NCBI RefSeq assembly: GCF_016808095.1
Contig: NC_068976.1
Location: forward strand, 7,039,001-7,103,000
Source: Vigna angularis
Lineage: Eukaryota > Streptophyta > Magnoliopsida > Fabales > Fabaceae
Reading direction: 5' to 3'
DNA length: 64,000 bases
Part shown: piece by piece, positions 33,674-45,774 of the stretch
How positions within the stretch are numbered: the stretch's first letter is position 1
Layout: each line of letters starts with the position of its first letter
Translations under genes and position numbers: made by a program
The notes under the pieces: model-generated
Seen by the model: only the letters and a program-made list of their open reading frames with translations
What the model was told of the DNA's origin: nothing
The model's database searches: none

Positions 33674-34620
33674 GGATCAATAAATGAGGCATTTAAGGAG
33701 CTTATGTTTGAAAATGGTCAAATTGTATACTTTAGAAAATTCAAATATAAGTCTAAGATCCACTTTGAGTTTAATGAAAAAAAGTTGACTATCATATAAA
33801 CAATAAAACCCATAAATTGATAGCTTTAATGTTTTAGGTTATATAAATGAGATCAAATCCCCTAATGCGAATTTGATCAAAGTCTCATTAGTATTAACTC
33901 TTCTTATGAATTCCTCTTCCAATTACTCATCATATACCTCTTATTATGATTTTGATTAAACCCTGCACTCAAATAAATAATTTATATTTTTAATGAAATA
34001 TTTTATACGAGTTATAATATTAAAACGAAAATACTTAATATGATAGGTGTAATTATAAGTATTAAAATAAATACTTATTTTATAATTATGATGGAGTAAA
34101 TTATAATGGTATAATAAATTGTTATAAAATAAAAATAGTTTATGAGTGAAGTACGATTGTTATAATAGATTTTAATAAAAACTTAATTTTTTATCGGTTC
34201 TTACGGAACATTGGTTCATTTTAATTTTTGTTTTTGGATTGGATTTTGATTTATAAATTTGAATGAAACAAAAAATCGAATTTGGAGGTTTGTTCTCTTA
34301 CAATAAATTTCTCCAATTTCTTTTACAAAAAAGACACAGGAAAGAGAAAAACATTTAGTCGGCATAATATACTTTGATGAAGAATTATTTTAAAGAATAA
34401 TGTTTATAACCAATATAACTTTAAGCAATATATAATTTATTCTTAAATTGTAAATTTGAGTACTCAAGATATTCAGACTCTCGTTCTTCTCACTCTCTCA
34501 ATTACATTTTAATATTTTCGTTATACATAAATCCCTAAAATTGTAATAGTTTTTCAAGGTTTCAGATTTTTTTTAATTTTAAATATATTGCTTTATTAAA
34601 ATTTAAGTTAAATTATAATG
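33674..34620. other. AT-rich DNA between two solo LTRs
   Basis: Host or older repeat sequence with no coding frame; it separates two oppositely oriented solo LTRs. Confidence 0.5.
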
Positions 34621-34625
34621 ATTTC

Positions 34626-36817
34626 TGTAACATCTCCAAAATACAGCCTTTAACTATAACATAGAATTATTATATTTAATAATAAACCAGATCATTCTTA
34701 CACTAGAGTCGAGCGTACGCTTATGGCCGAACGGCCTTACAGAAAGAGTTACAAAATTAAGCCGTACCAGATAAGCAAACCTGACCGAACGGTTTACAAA
34801 AGAAAATTACCGAACGGTCATACCTAACAAAAATGAAGGTGATCGAACGACCACATTACTATAACTAGACTATTGACTGAACGTCTTACTGTTCGGTCTT
34901 TACTCCAATTTCTTCCAAATTTTCTTCTTCCAGTGCCTCTTCCAGCAGCTCGCCTCCTCCTGCTCACATCCACACGGATGATCATTGCAATGACAAAGAC
35001 GGACGTACAAAACCAGATACCACAGGAAAACAAAGGGTAAGCTTATGTAATTTAATTCATGCATAACATGCATTTCACAAAATCACCCAAACAAAATAAT
35101 TCATAGTTCGTTCACACAAAGCCTAATATACTAGACCGACCGTCCGGACTGTATGAAATCTGTGTAGCTACGACGTTCGTGCACCCGGGTGATGTAGTAA
35201 CTGAAATACTCTCATCAGCTGTCACCCGAGGTTAGTCCTATCTGTCCAAAGTACCCCTAAGGACTAGGACCTCCTGCCGTTCCCACACATAACATACTCC
35301 CTCTACGTGAGGACGAGTACTCACGGAACATCAGGATGAATCGACAGCTTAGCATTACCACAGTCATACTTTACAAATTCCAATATTCATACATGAGTTG
35401 TTCCTCCCCGGAACGCTCGTTCATAATTCCAACACATTTCATTCATATCATATTCTTTTCATCTTCCATTATCAATTATCTCAGTTTCATCTTTCATTAA
35501 TCCTCATCTCAATTTCATCTTTCATTATTAATCATGTCAATTTCCTCCTTGTTCAAAGATTTATAAAGACACCAGATACCGAACGTCAATCCTCACTCAG
35601 AACGAGGACGAACACTTGAGACGAGACAGATAGGTCTCCAGTTCCATAATAGAATAAGACCGAGAGGTTTACTGTCGGTTTGAGAGAGAAACCGAGTGTA
35701 ATAGATATAGCAAGAAACGAATGAATCGAACGTTCATTACAAAGTGAATCAATTATATGAACTGACTCTTGATAACTCTGACCGAACGTTGAAAAGACCT
35801 CGCCAAAGGCTAAGACTCTATGCTGGAACCAATCGATACAGACACTTCAAGATATTCCAATAATAATACTTAGAAGAATTCTCATGAAGAAACCGAACGC
35901 TTATGAATATTTAACTTATTTGATTTTACATCAAGAAATCCGAATGCCAGTAAATGACCGAGCACGGTAGAGAAGAAAATTCTATTGAAGTTAACATATA
36001 GTTTCATAACTTTATACATTCATATCATAATCAACTTTCATACTTCATACAATCCATATCATATAAGTTTCATATATTTCATACATCAGAACATGGCAAC
36101 CATCATATATCATATAGTCAAATATCACAATAATCATACTTCACTTTAATTTAGTAACTCAACGAACGTTCATGCAGCACAGGAAACATACTAAATTAAA
36201 TTAAATAAGTTTTCCTTACCTCTGAGTGTGAACGAACGTTCCCAGAGGCAGAATACAATTTCCACTACCGGATTCCCTACCGTCAACGCTCGACAATTCC
36301 AACTACACCAAGTGACAACCCAACACTATCAGAATCACTCATTTTGAGAATGGTGATCAACACAAGAACCCAGAACTGGGTTTGCATGATTAGGAAACGA
36401 ACGACTGAGTGAAAAGAAAGACTTACCAGTTCAGCTTCACAAACCGAACGGTTTATCTGGAAGCTCTTGACGCCGGAAGTGCTTCTACGGTGGCTGAATG
36501 AAGATCGGAGAAGGGAAAGTATGCATGTTCTTAGAGAGAAGATGAAGAGGATGTAGAGAGAAGGAGGAGAGAATGGGATTCTTCAGAAATTGAAAAGAGG
36601 GTGCATGCAGAGAGTGGAATAGATTTTCTGAAATTCCAAGTTTTGCTTCCCACGTCAAAACGAACGTCCCCTCATCTGTCGACACCTATTTTCCACTAAC
36701 TGATTTCCGGATCCTCTTCACTTGACACCTGCCGTCCGTCATCTGAGTGTCGAGCCCCTCTCTTGACACGTGAACTCCACTAAAATGATACGTACGTGGA
36801 TTTTACTGGTTCTGATA
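34626..36817 (-). mobile_element. Solo LTR, long-LTR family copy 2 (2.19 kb, minus orientation)
   Basis: On the plus strand it begins TGTAACATCTCC and ends GGTTCTGATA, with the duplication ATTTC on both sides (34621-34625 and 36818-36822). The expected terminal CA has become TA, a C-to-T change typical of methylated, ageing LTRs. Read on the minus strand it follows the same order as copy 1: TCAGAAccag..., GTCCACGT-like start block, CAGGAGGTCCTAGTCC block near 35270, the ACACGGATGATCATTGCAATG block near 34970, and the ATGTTACA end. It lacks the 34-bp minisatellite. Small open frames (34824-35033, 35398-35619, 36485-36685) are not genes. Confidence 0.88.
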
Positions 36818-36822
36818 ATTTC

Positions 36823-39735
36823 TATTAATTTTAATTTTAAATGAATTTGTATTAATTCATTATCCCGAGACAGTACTATTAAACTCGTTTTTTTTTTCAA
36901 AACAATTCATAAAAAAAACAAATGAATTACAGTAGTTTGATGTGATTCCATTGTTCAATGTACCAATCAATATTAAAAGTAAATATCAATTACTTTAGAA
37001 TTTGAAAATTCCAATTAATCTTCATCACTAGACATGTAAGCGTGAGATATTTTTCCTACCTTGTCCCTTCAATGCTGCTTTTGTGGCCACACATGTTCAC
37101 ATGTCACTCCCTTGGGTGAATGTCTTGCATCAATTGATGTAATTTTATTGAAGGAGATTAATTCACTTTTTATAAAAAAAAAAAGAGGATATTTTAACAA
37201 TTATAAGATCTCTCTTATCTTACAAGATAATGTAAGATATGGATATTATCTTTAATTCAAAATTTTAAAACAACAAATTTATAAATTTCTTTTATATATT
37301 ATTTAATTTTTTTCATTTTAAAATAATGTAGTACTTAGATCATTCTTAATTTTTTTTCTTGCTGTTAATAATATATAGGTCATAAAGGCAAGCGTGCCTA
37401 AAATGAATTTGTCTCCAAAATATTTGATACTGTCCCTTTATGGCCATTCAAATTGATTGGTTTTCTTTCTTTGAATAGATTGCATATTTGATAACATAAA
37501 GTAAAAAGGTTCATTTGTTGGCGATGTATGTATTATTCAATTGCTCCTAAGTTGCAATGATTGTCGTTAAAAGGACTACAGTAACCTTTTCTTCTTCTTT
37601 ATGTTCATTTTCTGTATCAGTTGAGCACATACGAAGGCACAATCACAACATGAAAAATATCTGTTTGAAATTAGGTATTCAAATTCTTGCAAAGCACTTG
37701 CGTGTGTTGAAAAAAATAAAGCACGAGAACGAAGACATTTTAGAAGTTGAACGAGGAGCAACTTGGTCCACAACGAAATGTCGTAGATGTACCCTCTATG
37801 GTCCTCAATTGTCATTTTCCTTCAAGAACCCACCCAAAAATAAAGGGGTAATGATTTTTCTTTCAACTATTTTTTAGAGCTCTCAAAATTATTTAATTTA
37901 TCCAAATGTAATATAATGTTATTCTATAATATGTTATCTAACATATATGTGTTCGGAACGAAAGTTTGTTTAGATAAGTATAAGATAATAATATTTTTCA
38001 AAATGGATTATAGTTAGAAGTGATCCAAAAATGTATGTAATCCAGTAAATAATTCTAAATACAAATGAATCGTATTGAATCGAAAATGAAAAGATTTACA
38101 GAAGTTATATACACTTTGTCGTCATTTTGCAAAAAACAAAATTGTTAGATATCAATATGTGAGATATTTTGAACTCGATCATGAAATAATATTTTAAAAA
38201 AAAACATATTTTTCTTTATTATAATAATAAGAAAAGATTTTATTACGAGTGAAGAAGATTTTGAGAAATTGTTCATGTAAAATCATAATTATTGATACAG
38301 GTCTTTTTCACACCTTTTGTTACAATAAAAACAGAAATAATATTGATTATTTAAGAATCGAAGTTTGCTTTATAAAAATAAAATATTAATATTTATTAAT
38401 TTATTTATATAAAACTTTAATAGCTTTTAATTAACAATGTGAAATTGTTTCAAACTCATTTTTATAAACATAAAATTTTTTAGTAAGGATATCTTTAGGG
38501 TATGTTTAATAGTTTAAGAAATTTGTGTACTTCAAAAGAATTTCGTTTATAAGCTTAGTTTCCAAAATCCTTTTGAAAAATAGAAAGCGAAAGTCAAACA
38601 CAATGACTTTATCCTGTGGGCATCCATTAAAACTACGTCCACTATTTAACAAGCTTACATTATCACACAAATTTAATTTAATTATTCATCAATAGTTATT
38701 TGTAATGTAATTTATGCATTCTCAACTGTGTAAAAATTTCCTCTTTGCGATCTTTTTGCGACCATTATTTTAGAACAATTCTTCAAAATATATTTTTAAA
38801 TTTATTTAGAGGTACAGATGACTTACAATGATGATTGTGTGAGAGTTGTACTTGTTTGTACATTTTAATGATAATGATGATTATATAAATAATTGTCATT
38901 GTATCGTATGTTCTGTCAACGATATTTATTTGTCAAATTATTATCGTATATCTTAAATTTAAACGTTCAACACTCACTTTTTTTCTCTCTAGTCACCACG
39001 TGCGTCATTCCTTCATTGCTTCTATTGTGCCATTGTTTATATTCATTGTTGCAGCCTTCATTGCCGTCACGGTTCAGTGCCATCACTAGAAAGTGAAGTC
39101 TTCAATTAAAGAAGAAATTGTACTATAAAAAAAAGTTATATTACAAAAATCTTAGCAATTGAAATAGCGATAAAAAATTATATGAAAGCGAAACCCTAAT
39201 TAAAAAAAGTTAATAATCAATTTTAATGCAGTCGTTAAATTATCACTTACATTTAGATTGTTGATTGGTTGTTAAAAAATTAGTCACCTTTGTGATTGAA
39301 ATGTATGGAGTAATTTCGATTAATAATTCCGTCACAAAAATAAAAATGTCTAACCGAAGTTCAATTGTTAATTCAGTTGCAAATATGAATAATATAGTGA
39401 TTGGTTATTGAATCTTTGTTTACTTCAAATGATGGATTTGAGGGGAGTGAATGGATAAATATGAGATGATACAAAGGAAAAAATGGTGTTGATTGTTTTA
39501 ATAAATGAACGAAGAGTTTTGAAAGAAAAATTTATGAATGATTTAATGAATGTGATAGATAAAAAAGAATATTATAATAGATTAAAAATATAAGATTATA
39601 TTTTTTTGTTTGTAGTTCACTAGTGTAAAATGAGCTCATAATGAATATTTTTATTTAATGTCATCCCAAAAAAAGTGAACGTCATCTAAAAAATAACTCA
39701 ACGTTAAAGATGATTGATTAAAAAAACGAAAATAT
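36823..39735. other. AT-rich intergenic DNA
   Basis: Only short frames; the 106-codon frame at 37557-37877 and its antisense partner show no domain, signal or splice context I can support. A CACTAGTG word at 39618 has no partner and was not used. Confidence 0.45.
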
Positions 39736-39978
39736 CAACAGACACAATCCTTCAAAAACAACCAATATTCGTTGATAATGGACAATTTTTTACAGTTTAC
39801 CGATGGTGATAAATTCATCGATAATTTCGTTATCGGTAATCATTACCGAAGGATATAGACTATCGATAATTACCGACGGATATATCCGTCAGTAATTATC
39901 GAAGGATATATCTATCGATAATTATCGAAGGATTTTAATGTAAAAATATAAGTTTATATAAAAATAAGTGTGCTACAG

Positions 39979-40880
39979 CCCAGAGGAACAGAGCTTCTGA
40001 AAAGGGTGACACCTTGCATACTGGTGGGTCGATCACGGTTCATGAGCATGCCATTCGTATGATAAACTTTCAATACTTTTGTGTTTCTTTCATATATAAC
40101 TTATGTATTTTCTATTTCATGTACACTTCTAAATTATGTTACATGCACAAGCTTTGGGACGGGCGGTCCATGTTGATGAGGTCTTTGCACAAACTCATGT
40201 TCGGAAGGGCACTAATCAATTCGTTGATGAAAGATCTCGGAAGAATCATGTAAGCAAATAACAATGGTACTAATATTAATTTTTCATTCTGTTATTGTAT
40301 CATTCCCTAACATTGCTTTTAATGTTTGAAAAGGAAGAATTTTCTACGAGACTTTCACGGGTTAGATCCGAACACGGGTCAGCTCCTACACCGGATGATG
40401 CGACTAATGAGGACGACGACATCCGTAGGACACAGTGCTGGGTTGATGTCGTTAGTGGGAAGAAAAAGGGACGAGTGTACGGTGCAGGACAACTTGCTGC
40501 AAACTATACAACATCAAGAGGGGGTACTCTGAAGCACCAACCATCTTCTTCCACCACTACTACTGAAGAGACCATCGACCGCTTGACACAGCTACTACAA
40601 CAACGTGACCAGGAAAATCATGAATTGAGAGAAAATTAGAGTGACTTGAGAACCGAGTTTACAAACTTCAAGTCCTTGGTCATGAGAGCGATGCTTGATG
40701 CTTCAAACATTCATTCCACTGTCCCTTAGCAGCCTACATCAGTCCAGCCCACATCAGTCCAGCCCACATCAGTCCAGCGCACATCAGTCCAGCCCACACC
40801 AGTCCAGCCCACACTAGTCCAGCCATCTACAGAGCAACGGGATGATGAAGATCGTTCTGATGATGACTATGTAGATTTTT
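39979..40880 (+). pseudogene. Broken plant transposase (PF03004, Ptta/En/Spm type)
   Basis: Three exon-like blocks in CACTA context. Block 1 (39979-40056) reads RNRASEKGDTLHTGGSI, matching the family's 'NR..K...HTGGS' core. Block 2 (40151-40249) reads LGRAVHVDEVFAQTHVRKGT and ends before GTAAGC. Block 3 starts at 40334 after AAAAG with EEFSTRLSRV and includes KKKGRVYGAG, the family's 'KKGRVYG.G' motif, then a leucine/glutamine-rich coiled coil. Stops at 40637-40639 and about 40728 break the frame before a PTSVQ repeat tail and a final acidic DDDYVDF end. It is the accessory-type ORF, not the catalytic one; no catalytic transposase is present. Family assignment is from motif memory. Confidence 0.75.
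40733..40822 (+). repeat. 15-bp tandem repeat (codes PTSVQ), six units
   Basis: Six consecutive units of CCCACATCAGTCCAG with one or two changes each, in frame with the transposase remnant, giving a Pro-Thr-Ser-Val-Gln repeat. Confidence 0.92.
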
Positions 40881-41223
40881 AGTTTTATTTTGTTAATGAA
40901 CATAGTTGTTAGAACATTTGTTATGTTACATTAGGATTCTGTTACATTACATTTGCTAGATGAACATATTGTTTTATGTTTTATGTTTAATGTTTGATTT
41001 TCAAATACAAGTTCTTAAATTTCAACAATACAAATGATGTTATTATATTGTTGTTTACTCCATTAATGATTGGATGATTTTGGAATGTATATTATGGAGG
41101 TCTGTCTGTGGTTTGAAAATGTTATACAGGTCTGTCTGTGTTGTGAACATGTTATGTAGGTTTGTGTGGTTTGATAACAAATACAAATATCACTTACTTC
41201 TGTCTGGTTTCTACCGAAGGCTT

Positions 41224-41410
41224 TACCGAAGGCTTCTGTCCTTCGGTAATTACCGAAGGCTTCTGTCCTTCGGGAATTACCGAAGGCTTCTGCCCTTCCG
41301 TAATTACCGAAGGTTTTTGCCCCTCGCTAATTACTGAAGGTTGTTGCCCTTCGGTAATTACCGAGGGCTTCTGCCCTTTCGGTAATTACTGAAGGCTTTT
41401 GCCGTCGGTA
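41224..41410. repeat. 27-bp palindromic tandem repeat, seven units
   Basis: Units start at 41224, 41251, 41278, 41305, 41332, 41359 and 41387 (27-bp spacing, the last 28). Each has TACCGAAGG at its left and CCTTCGGTA at its right, so every unit can fold as a hairpin. It forms the right subterminal zone of the CACTA remnant. The Ile-Thr-Glu-Gly-Phe-Cys-Pro repeats seen in translation are an artefact of this array. Confidence 0.92.
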
Positions 41411-41540
41411 AGTGTTAGCGACAAGATATTTATCGACGGTGTTATGGTCGTCGATAAATCGTCGGTAAAAGGTAATTACCGACGGCTTATGGCTGTTTCC
41501 GAGGGATTATGGCCTTCGGTAATGCCCTTGTTTTTTGTAA

Positions 41541-42632
41541 TAATATTGTTAAATACATTTAATAAAAATATCAATTTTAATGAAAATATCATTATACATC
41601 TATAAAAGTTAAATTTGGTCTTAATTTTAAAGGGATGAAACTGCTCCAATTTTAAAAAAAATTAAAATTAAATTGAGACAAAATACAAATAAAATAACTA
41701 AATTAAGATTTTTCACACGATACCTTTCCAACAGTGACACATGACACTGTCACTACCATGTCACACTATCTCTATCATGTCAAATGATCCTCATTTGACA
41801 CGTGACAATGTTTTTTTTTTTAAATAATTCTTTTTAAAAAAAAAAAACAAAACAAAAGAATATGGACTGACACGTAGTATTGAATTAACATTGTCAATAT
41901 TATTGTAACGGAAATGATCACATTTTCAAAAATAAAGACTAGTTAACACGTGAAGACCGAATTAAAATTTGAATACATATAAGTTTTAACCATTTATTTA
42001 TTATTATTTCTTATTTATGAAATAAATGTTTTATTGTGAACTTAACTTTTCTTCTAACAGAAACCATAGGTAGCTGAGGAAACTTTCACCTAGGAGTTAA
42101 GTTCCAAATGTACTTACAAAAACTTTACAAATATTTTCACTATGATTGAAATGAGATCTTCATCTTTTGACCGACAATGGAAACAGATACTTAAGTATTC
42201 AAATCAATGTCAAAATAATATAATAAAGTAATCGTAAACATGCATGAATAATAAATTTAGTATTTTAAAATAATGTATGGTATATTTCTTGGTTGGTGTA
42301 TACAAATAATTTTCCTATTTTATCTTTAATTATATTTTAAAGTCATAAAACAAAATTTAATATTGATCATATATAACCAAAATTTAATTATATTTCTTGG
42401 TTGGTGTATAAACAAAATTTAATATTTTAAAAGAGAGAGAGAAATGATACAAATAGTTGTAACGATTTAAAATCATTGATCATATATAACTAATTTCTTT
42501 TAAAACATAAGTTTAATGTAATATATAATAATAATAATAATATATTTAATTATCTTATTTATAAAATAAAAAAGTACATAAAATAAAAAATAATAATACA
42601 TATATATTTTTTGTTTATACAAACTATAAAAT

Positions 42633-42679
<47 letters not shown>

Positions 42680-43470
42680 CATTAATAATAATAATTATTA
42701 TTATTATTATTATAAAATCATTCAAATTATCGTTATTAATGAAAATATTATCTTCGTCTTTAATTCATAGTGTTATGCTAAGATGAGAAATAGATATTTT
42801 CTTGATTTCATAACTGATATTTGGGCTTTTCAAACCCAAAAAGCTTGATTTCGCATCAGGCTATTTCTTCTTGCATCTTGACTTTTTCTTTCTGCACTAG
42901 CATAAATCTTATGAATCCCAAATTATCCTTAATAAAAAAAATAAAAATTATTTCTGCAACTCCTTTTGTTTAATGTATTAAGAATTGTATAATCGAAAAG
43001 TATTTTTGTATTTTTAAATTTAGAAATACGAAATAAAATATGTATTTCAAAGTATAATTAAAATATATATTCTGAATTATATAATTTGAAATATATTTTT
43101 GAATTTAGAAATATCTTCCAAATTATTCAAGATGGATTAAAAAGAATATTGTATTTTGAAATTTACATTTATAAATCTAAAATTACTTTTCAAAATATAT
43201 ATTTTAAAATGTAACTTTTTTAAATATATTTTGAATTATATAATTTAAAATATATTTTTCAATTAGAAAATATTGTTAGATTTCAAATTCCAATCTCAAA
43301 TCTATTTTATTACATAACAAAGTCATGGATAGATATGTCTACAACATATATGTTTGCAATATATTTGTTGTAAACTAAATTAATTATTTCCTTGATGAAT
43401 TAAAAAATTGTTTTATTAACAAAAGAAGAATATATACTTTTTGAAGTTTAATGATCATGCTTACAAAAAT
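41541..43470. other. AT-rich intergenic DNA
   Basis: No gene is visible. Repeated TGACACGTGACA/CATGTCA words at 41720-41815 suggest an old inverted-repeat element, but no ends were found. Confidence 0.4.
42637..42677. repeat. (AT)n microsatellite
   Basis: About 20 AT units, followed by an ATT-rich stretch. Confidence 0.93.
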
Positions 43471-43477
43471 GTAAAAT

Positions 43478-45774
43478 TGTAAGAATCTAGAAAATAAAGT
43501 ATTAGAGTAGATACGTATATTATTATAATATAAATAAAACTTTTTAAAACTCGATTCATTATCTAAAATATTTCTATCTCTCTAAAACACTATTCTCTTC
43601 TCTTTCTCTCACATCTCTCTAACTTTTCTCACTCTTGGAGTATATATTCGACGATCAGGAAGTACTTAGGCGATCACTGCTTCAAAAGCTACAAACTTGG
43701 CCGATCATTTAGGCGAATCGAGCGGGTAAGCGGTTAACCCTTTTCTCTAGTGTCTAGGGTTCTTGATCCTACGAAGTGATCCTATTTGCATGGATCAAGA
43801 GTTCTTTTCTTTAAGTTTCTGACTCAAATTAGGTTCTAAAGGTTCTCTTCTATCACCATTCGGTGATTTGTAGGTTTTTTTAGAGATTCCTTGTGGTGTA
43901 AGTCACAGTCGGGGTATTTTCTAGACCGGTGCGAGTTTGCTAGAGGTAAGGGAAGCTAGTAAACTCTTTAATTTTATAATTTCTAGAGTATGTTGTGGAG
44001 AAGTTAAATCTTGAATTGTTTGAGCTGAAATCTTGTTTTATGGTATAAGAGTATGATGAAATTTGATGGTTTTTGAGTGATAAATCATGAACTAATATTT
44101 TGAATTGTATTGGGTGAGAATTTGATTTGTTTTGGTAATATGAAATGTGAGAATTATGTGATAGTGTATGTGATATTGTTGACTGTGTATAAATAGAGTT
44201 ATCTTGGGATGTTTAAGTTCATTTTGAGGAAGTGGAGTAGTGAAAATGAGAATTAGGGATTAGAGGCTCAAATGGTTAGTTGTGACTTGTGAGAACTACT
44301 TAGTTGATAAAAAATGTGACAAAAGGGGTAGAATGGGATTTGGGTCTATAAGTTGGTGTTTTGGAGGTTTTGAAGTAGAATAGGGTTAGAAAAATCTTTC
44401 GATTGATGTTAATTAGTAAGGTTTAGGAACAATTGTTCAAGTCTAATTAGGTGTATAATACAATCTAGGAGGGTTAGAAGTTGAGAAAAATAGTTGGAAT
44501 TGGTAAATTTGGAGTAGGTTGCATAATTTTGCAGATTTGGTGCTGTAGATTATGCAGACTCGCTGAGCAAGTGGATTCGCTCAGAGAGTGGTTGTAGAGG
44601 TGGGTTTTTTTGTCTGAGGACTTTCGCTCAGCGAGAGTGTGCGCTGAGCGAATTGTTGTGGTCTAGGAGTATTGTCAGTTTTATTCAGATAGCGAGTGGA
44701 TTCGCTCATCGAGTGCTTGTAGAGGTTGGTTTTCTGTTTGAGGATTTTCGCTCAGCGAGAGGGTGCGTTGAGCGAACGGTTGAGGTCTGGGAACACTGTT
44801 AGTTTTATTCGGATAGCGAATGAGTGCGCTGAGCGAGTGAGTTGAGGGTCTAGTCCACTGTCTAGTGGGTTTTACTTAGCGAGGGTATGCGCTGAGCAAC
44901 TGGTTCAGGTTTTAGTTTACTCTTTAATTCCTTGTTCTAGTTTGATTTAAATGAAGTTTTGGGATCCATTGTGAAGCATGTATGAATGTGTATTATGGTA
45001 GGTAATTGATTATGTCATGAGTTATGTTTCCAAGTGGTGAAGGTAAAGTTCCAAAGTGGAATCTCTAGGTGAGATTCAAGTATGTTTAGAATAATTGTAG
45101 AAAGATCGGTTTTGGGGGTTATCTTGAACTCCAATGGTCTTTCATTCTCAAGTAGAGATGATTGACATATGTGGTTAGGAGTAGCAGGAGGTCTTAGTCT
45201 TGGGGACTTTAAGTATGCCTCAAGGCCCGAAATAGACTAACCTCGTGAGTGTGGTAGGGTGAAACTCATTGGTAATGACTTTGCAAAGCAGTAGAGGCCA
45301 CCACGAGTGCACAACCCGCCATAGCTCATTCTAAGTCCGAACAATCAAGTTTAAGTCATAACATGTTTAGGATGTTGATAGTTAGTTAGTTCATATGCCT
45401 GAATTGATTATGGTTGTCTGTTATACTAATGTTTGAATCTTTATATATCTAGCTTACCCTTCTTTTTGTGTTAGTCTTGTATGTGACTATGTTCTTTGTT
45501 TTGCAATGATCATTATGTTGTGGGTGTGAGCAGAGGGAGATGAGTTGTCAATGGAGCAAGCTTTGGATGATGAAGATGTTGTAGTATAGTTAACTTTAGA
45601 TTAGTATTTGTGCATAATTTTAGTAATCCAGTTGTATATAAAATTTTAAATTTATGATTGTTTTTGGATGAATGTAAGTTTCACTTTATATTTCCGTTTA
45701 TAACTATTTTATAGTATCATATATGTGATTACTCTTTGATATAGTTTTATGCTATATATTTTTGGGATGTTATA
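43478..45774 (+). repeat. Diverged LTR of the 30-36 kb family, copy 3
   Basis: The start TGTAAGAATCTAGAAAATA aligns with TGTCAGGCCTCAGAAAATA of copy 1, and the end TTTTTGGGATGTTATA aligns with TTTTTGGGATGTCACA. Internal landmarks are in the same order: CT-rich leader (43560-43640), TTCTCAAGTAGAG...AGCAGGAGGTCTTAGTC (45145-45200), GACTAACCTCG (45235), GCAATGATCATTATGTTGTG (45502). No 5-bp duplication was found, so a solo LTR is not proven. It carries its own 125-bp repeat instead of the 34-bp minisatellite. Confidence 0.75.
44571..44900. repeat. 125-bp tandem repeat, about 2.6 copies
   Basis: GTGGATTCGCTCA at 44571 returns at 44696 and, diverged, near 44820. Each unit contains the hairpin-like words CGCTCAGCGAG and GCGCTGAGCGA. 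Confidence 0.8.

Larger units (their letters stand above)
39740..41540 (+). mobile_element. CACTA (En/Spm-type) remnant with transposase fragment
   Basis: The right end reads GCCCTTGTTTTTTGTAATAA, one or two changes from the complement of the common plant CACTA terminus CACTACAAAAAACAAGGGC. Both flanks are packed with TACCGAAGG/CCTTCGGTA words (39795-39945 and 41212-41525), as expected for subterminal protein-binding repeats. A PF03004-type ORF remnant lies between. The left terminus near 39740 (CACAATCCTTCAAAAACAAC) is degraded and no duplication was found. Confidence 0.7.

Noticed and set aside
37557..37877. 106-codon plus-strand frame
   Set aside because: No domain, no splice partners and an overlapping antisense frame of similar quality; most likely chance.
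39612..39640. CACTAGTGTAAAATGAGC as a CACTA terminus
   Set aside because: No matching right terminus or 3-bp duplication was found, and it does not match the end of the neighbouring PF03004 element.
41074..41392. Frames with a nine-residue repeat (ITEGFCPSV)
   Set aside because: Artefact of the 27-bp palindromic repeat; repeat units are DNA-level hairpins, not coding.
41224..41410. CRISPR-like regular spacing
   Set aside because: No unique spacers between repeats; it is a contiguous tandem repeat in a plant transposon.
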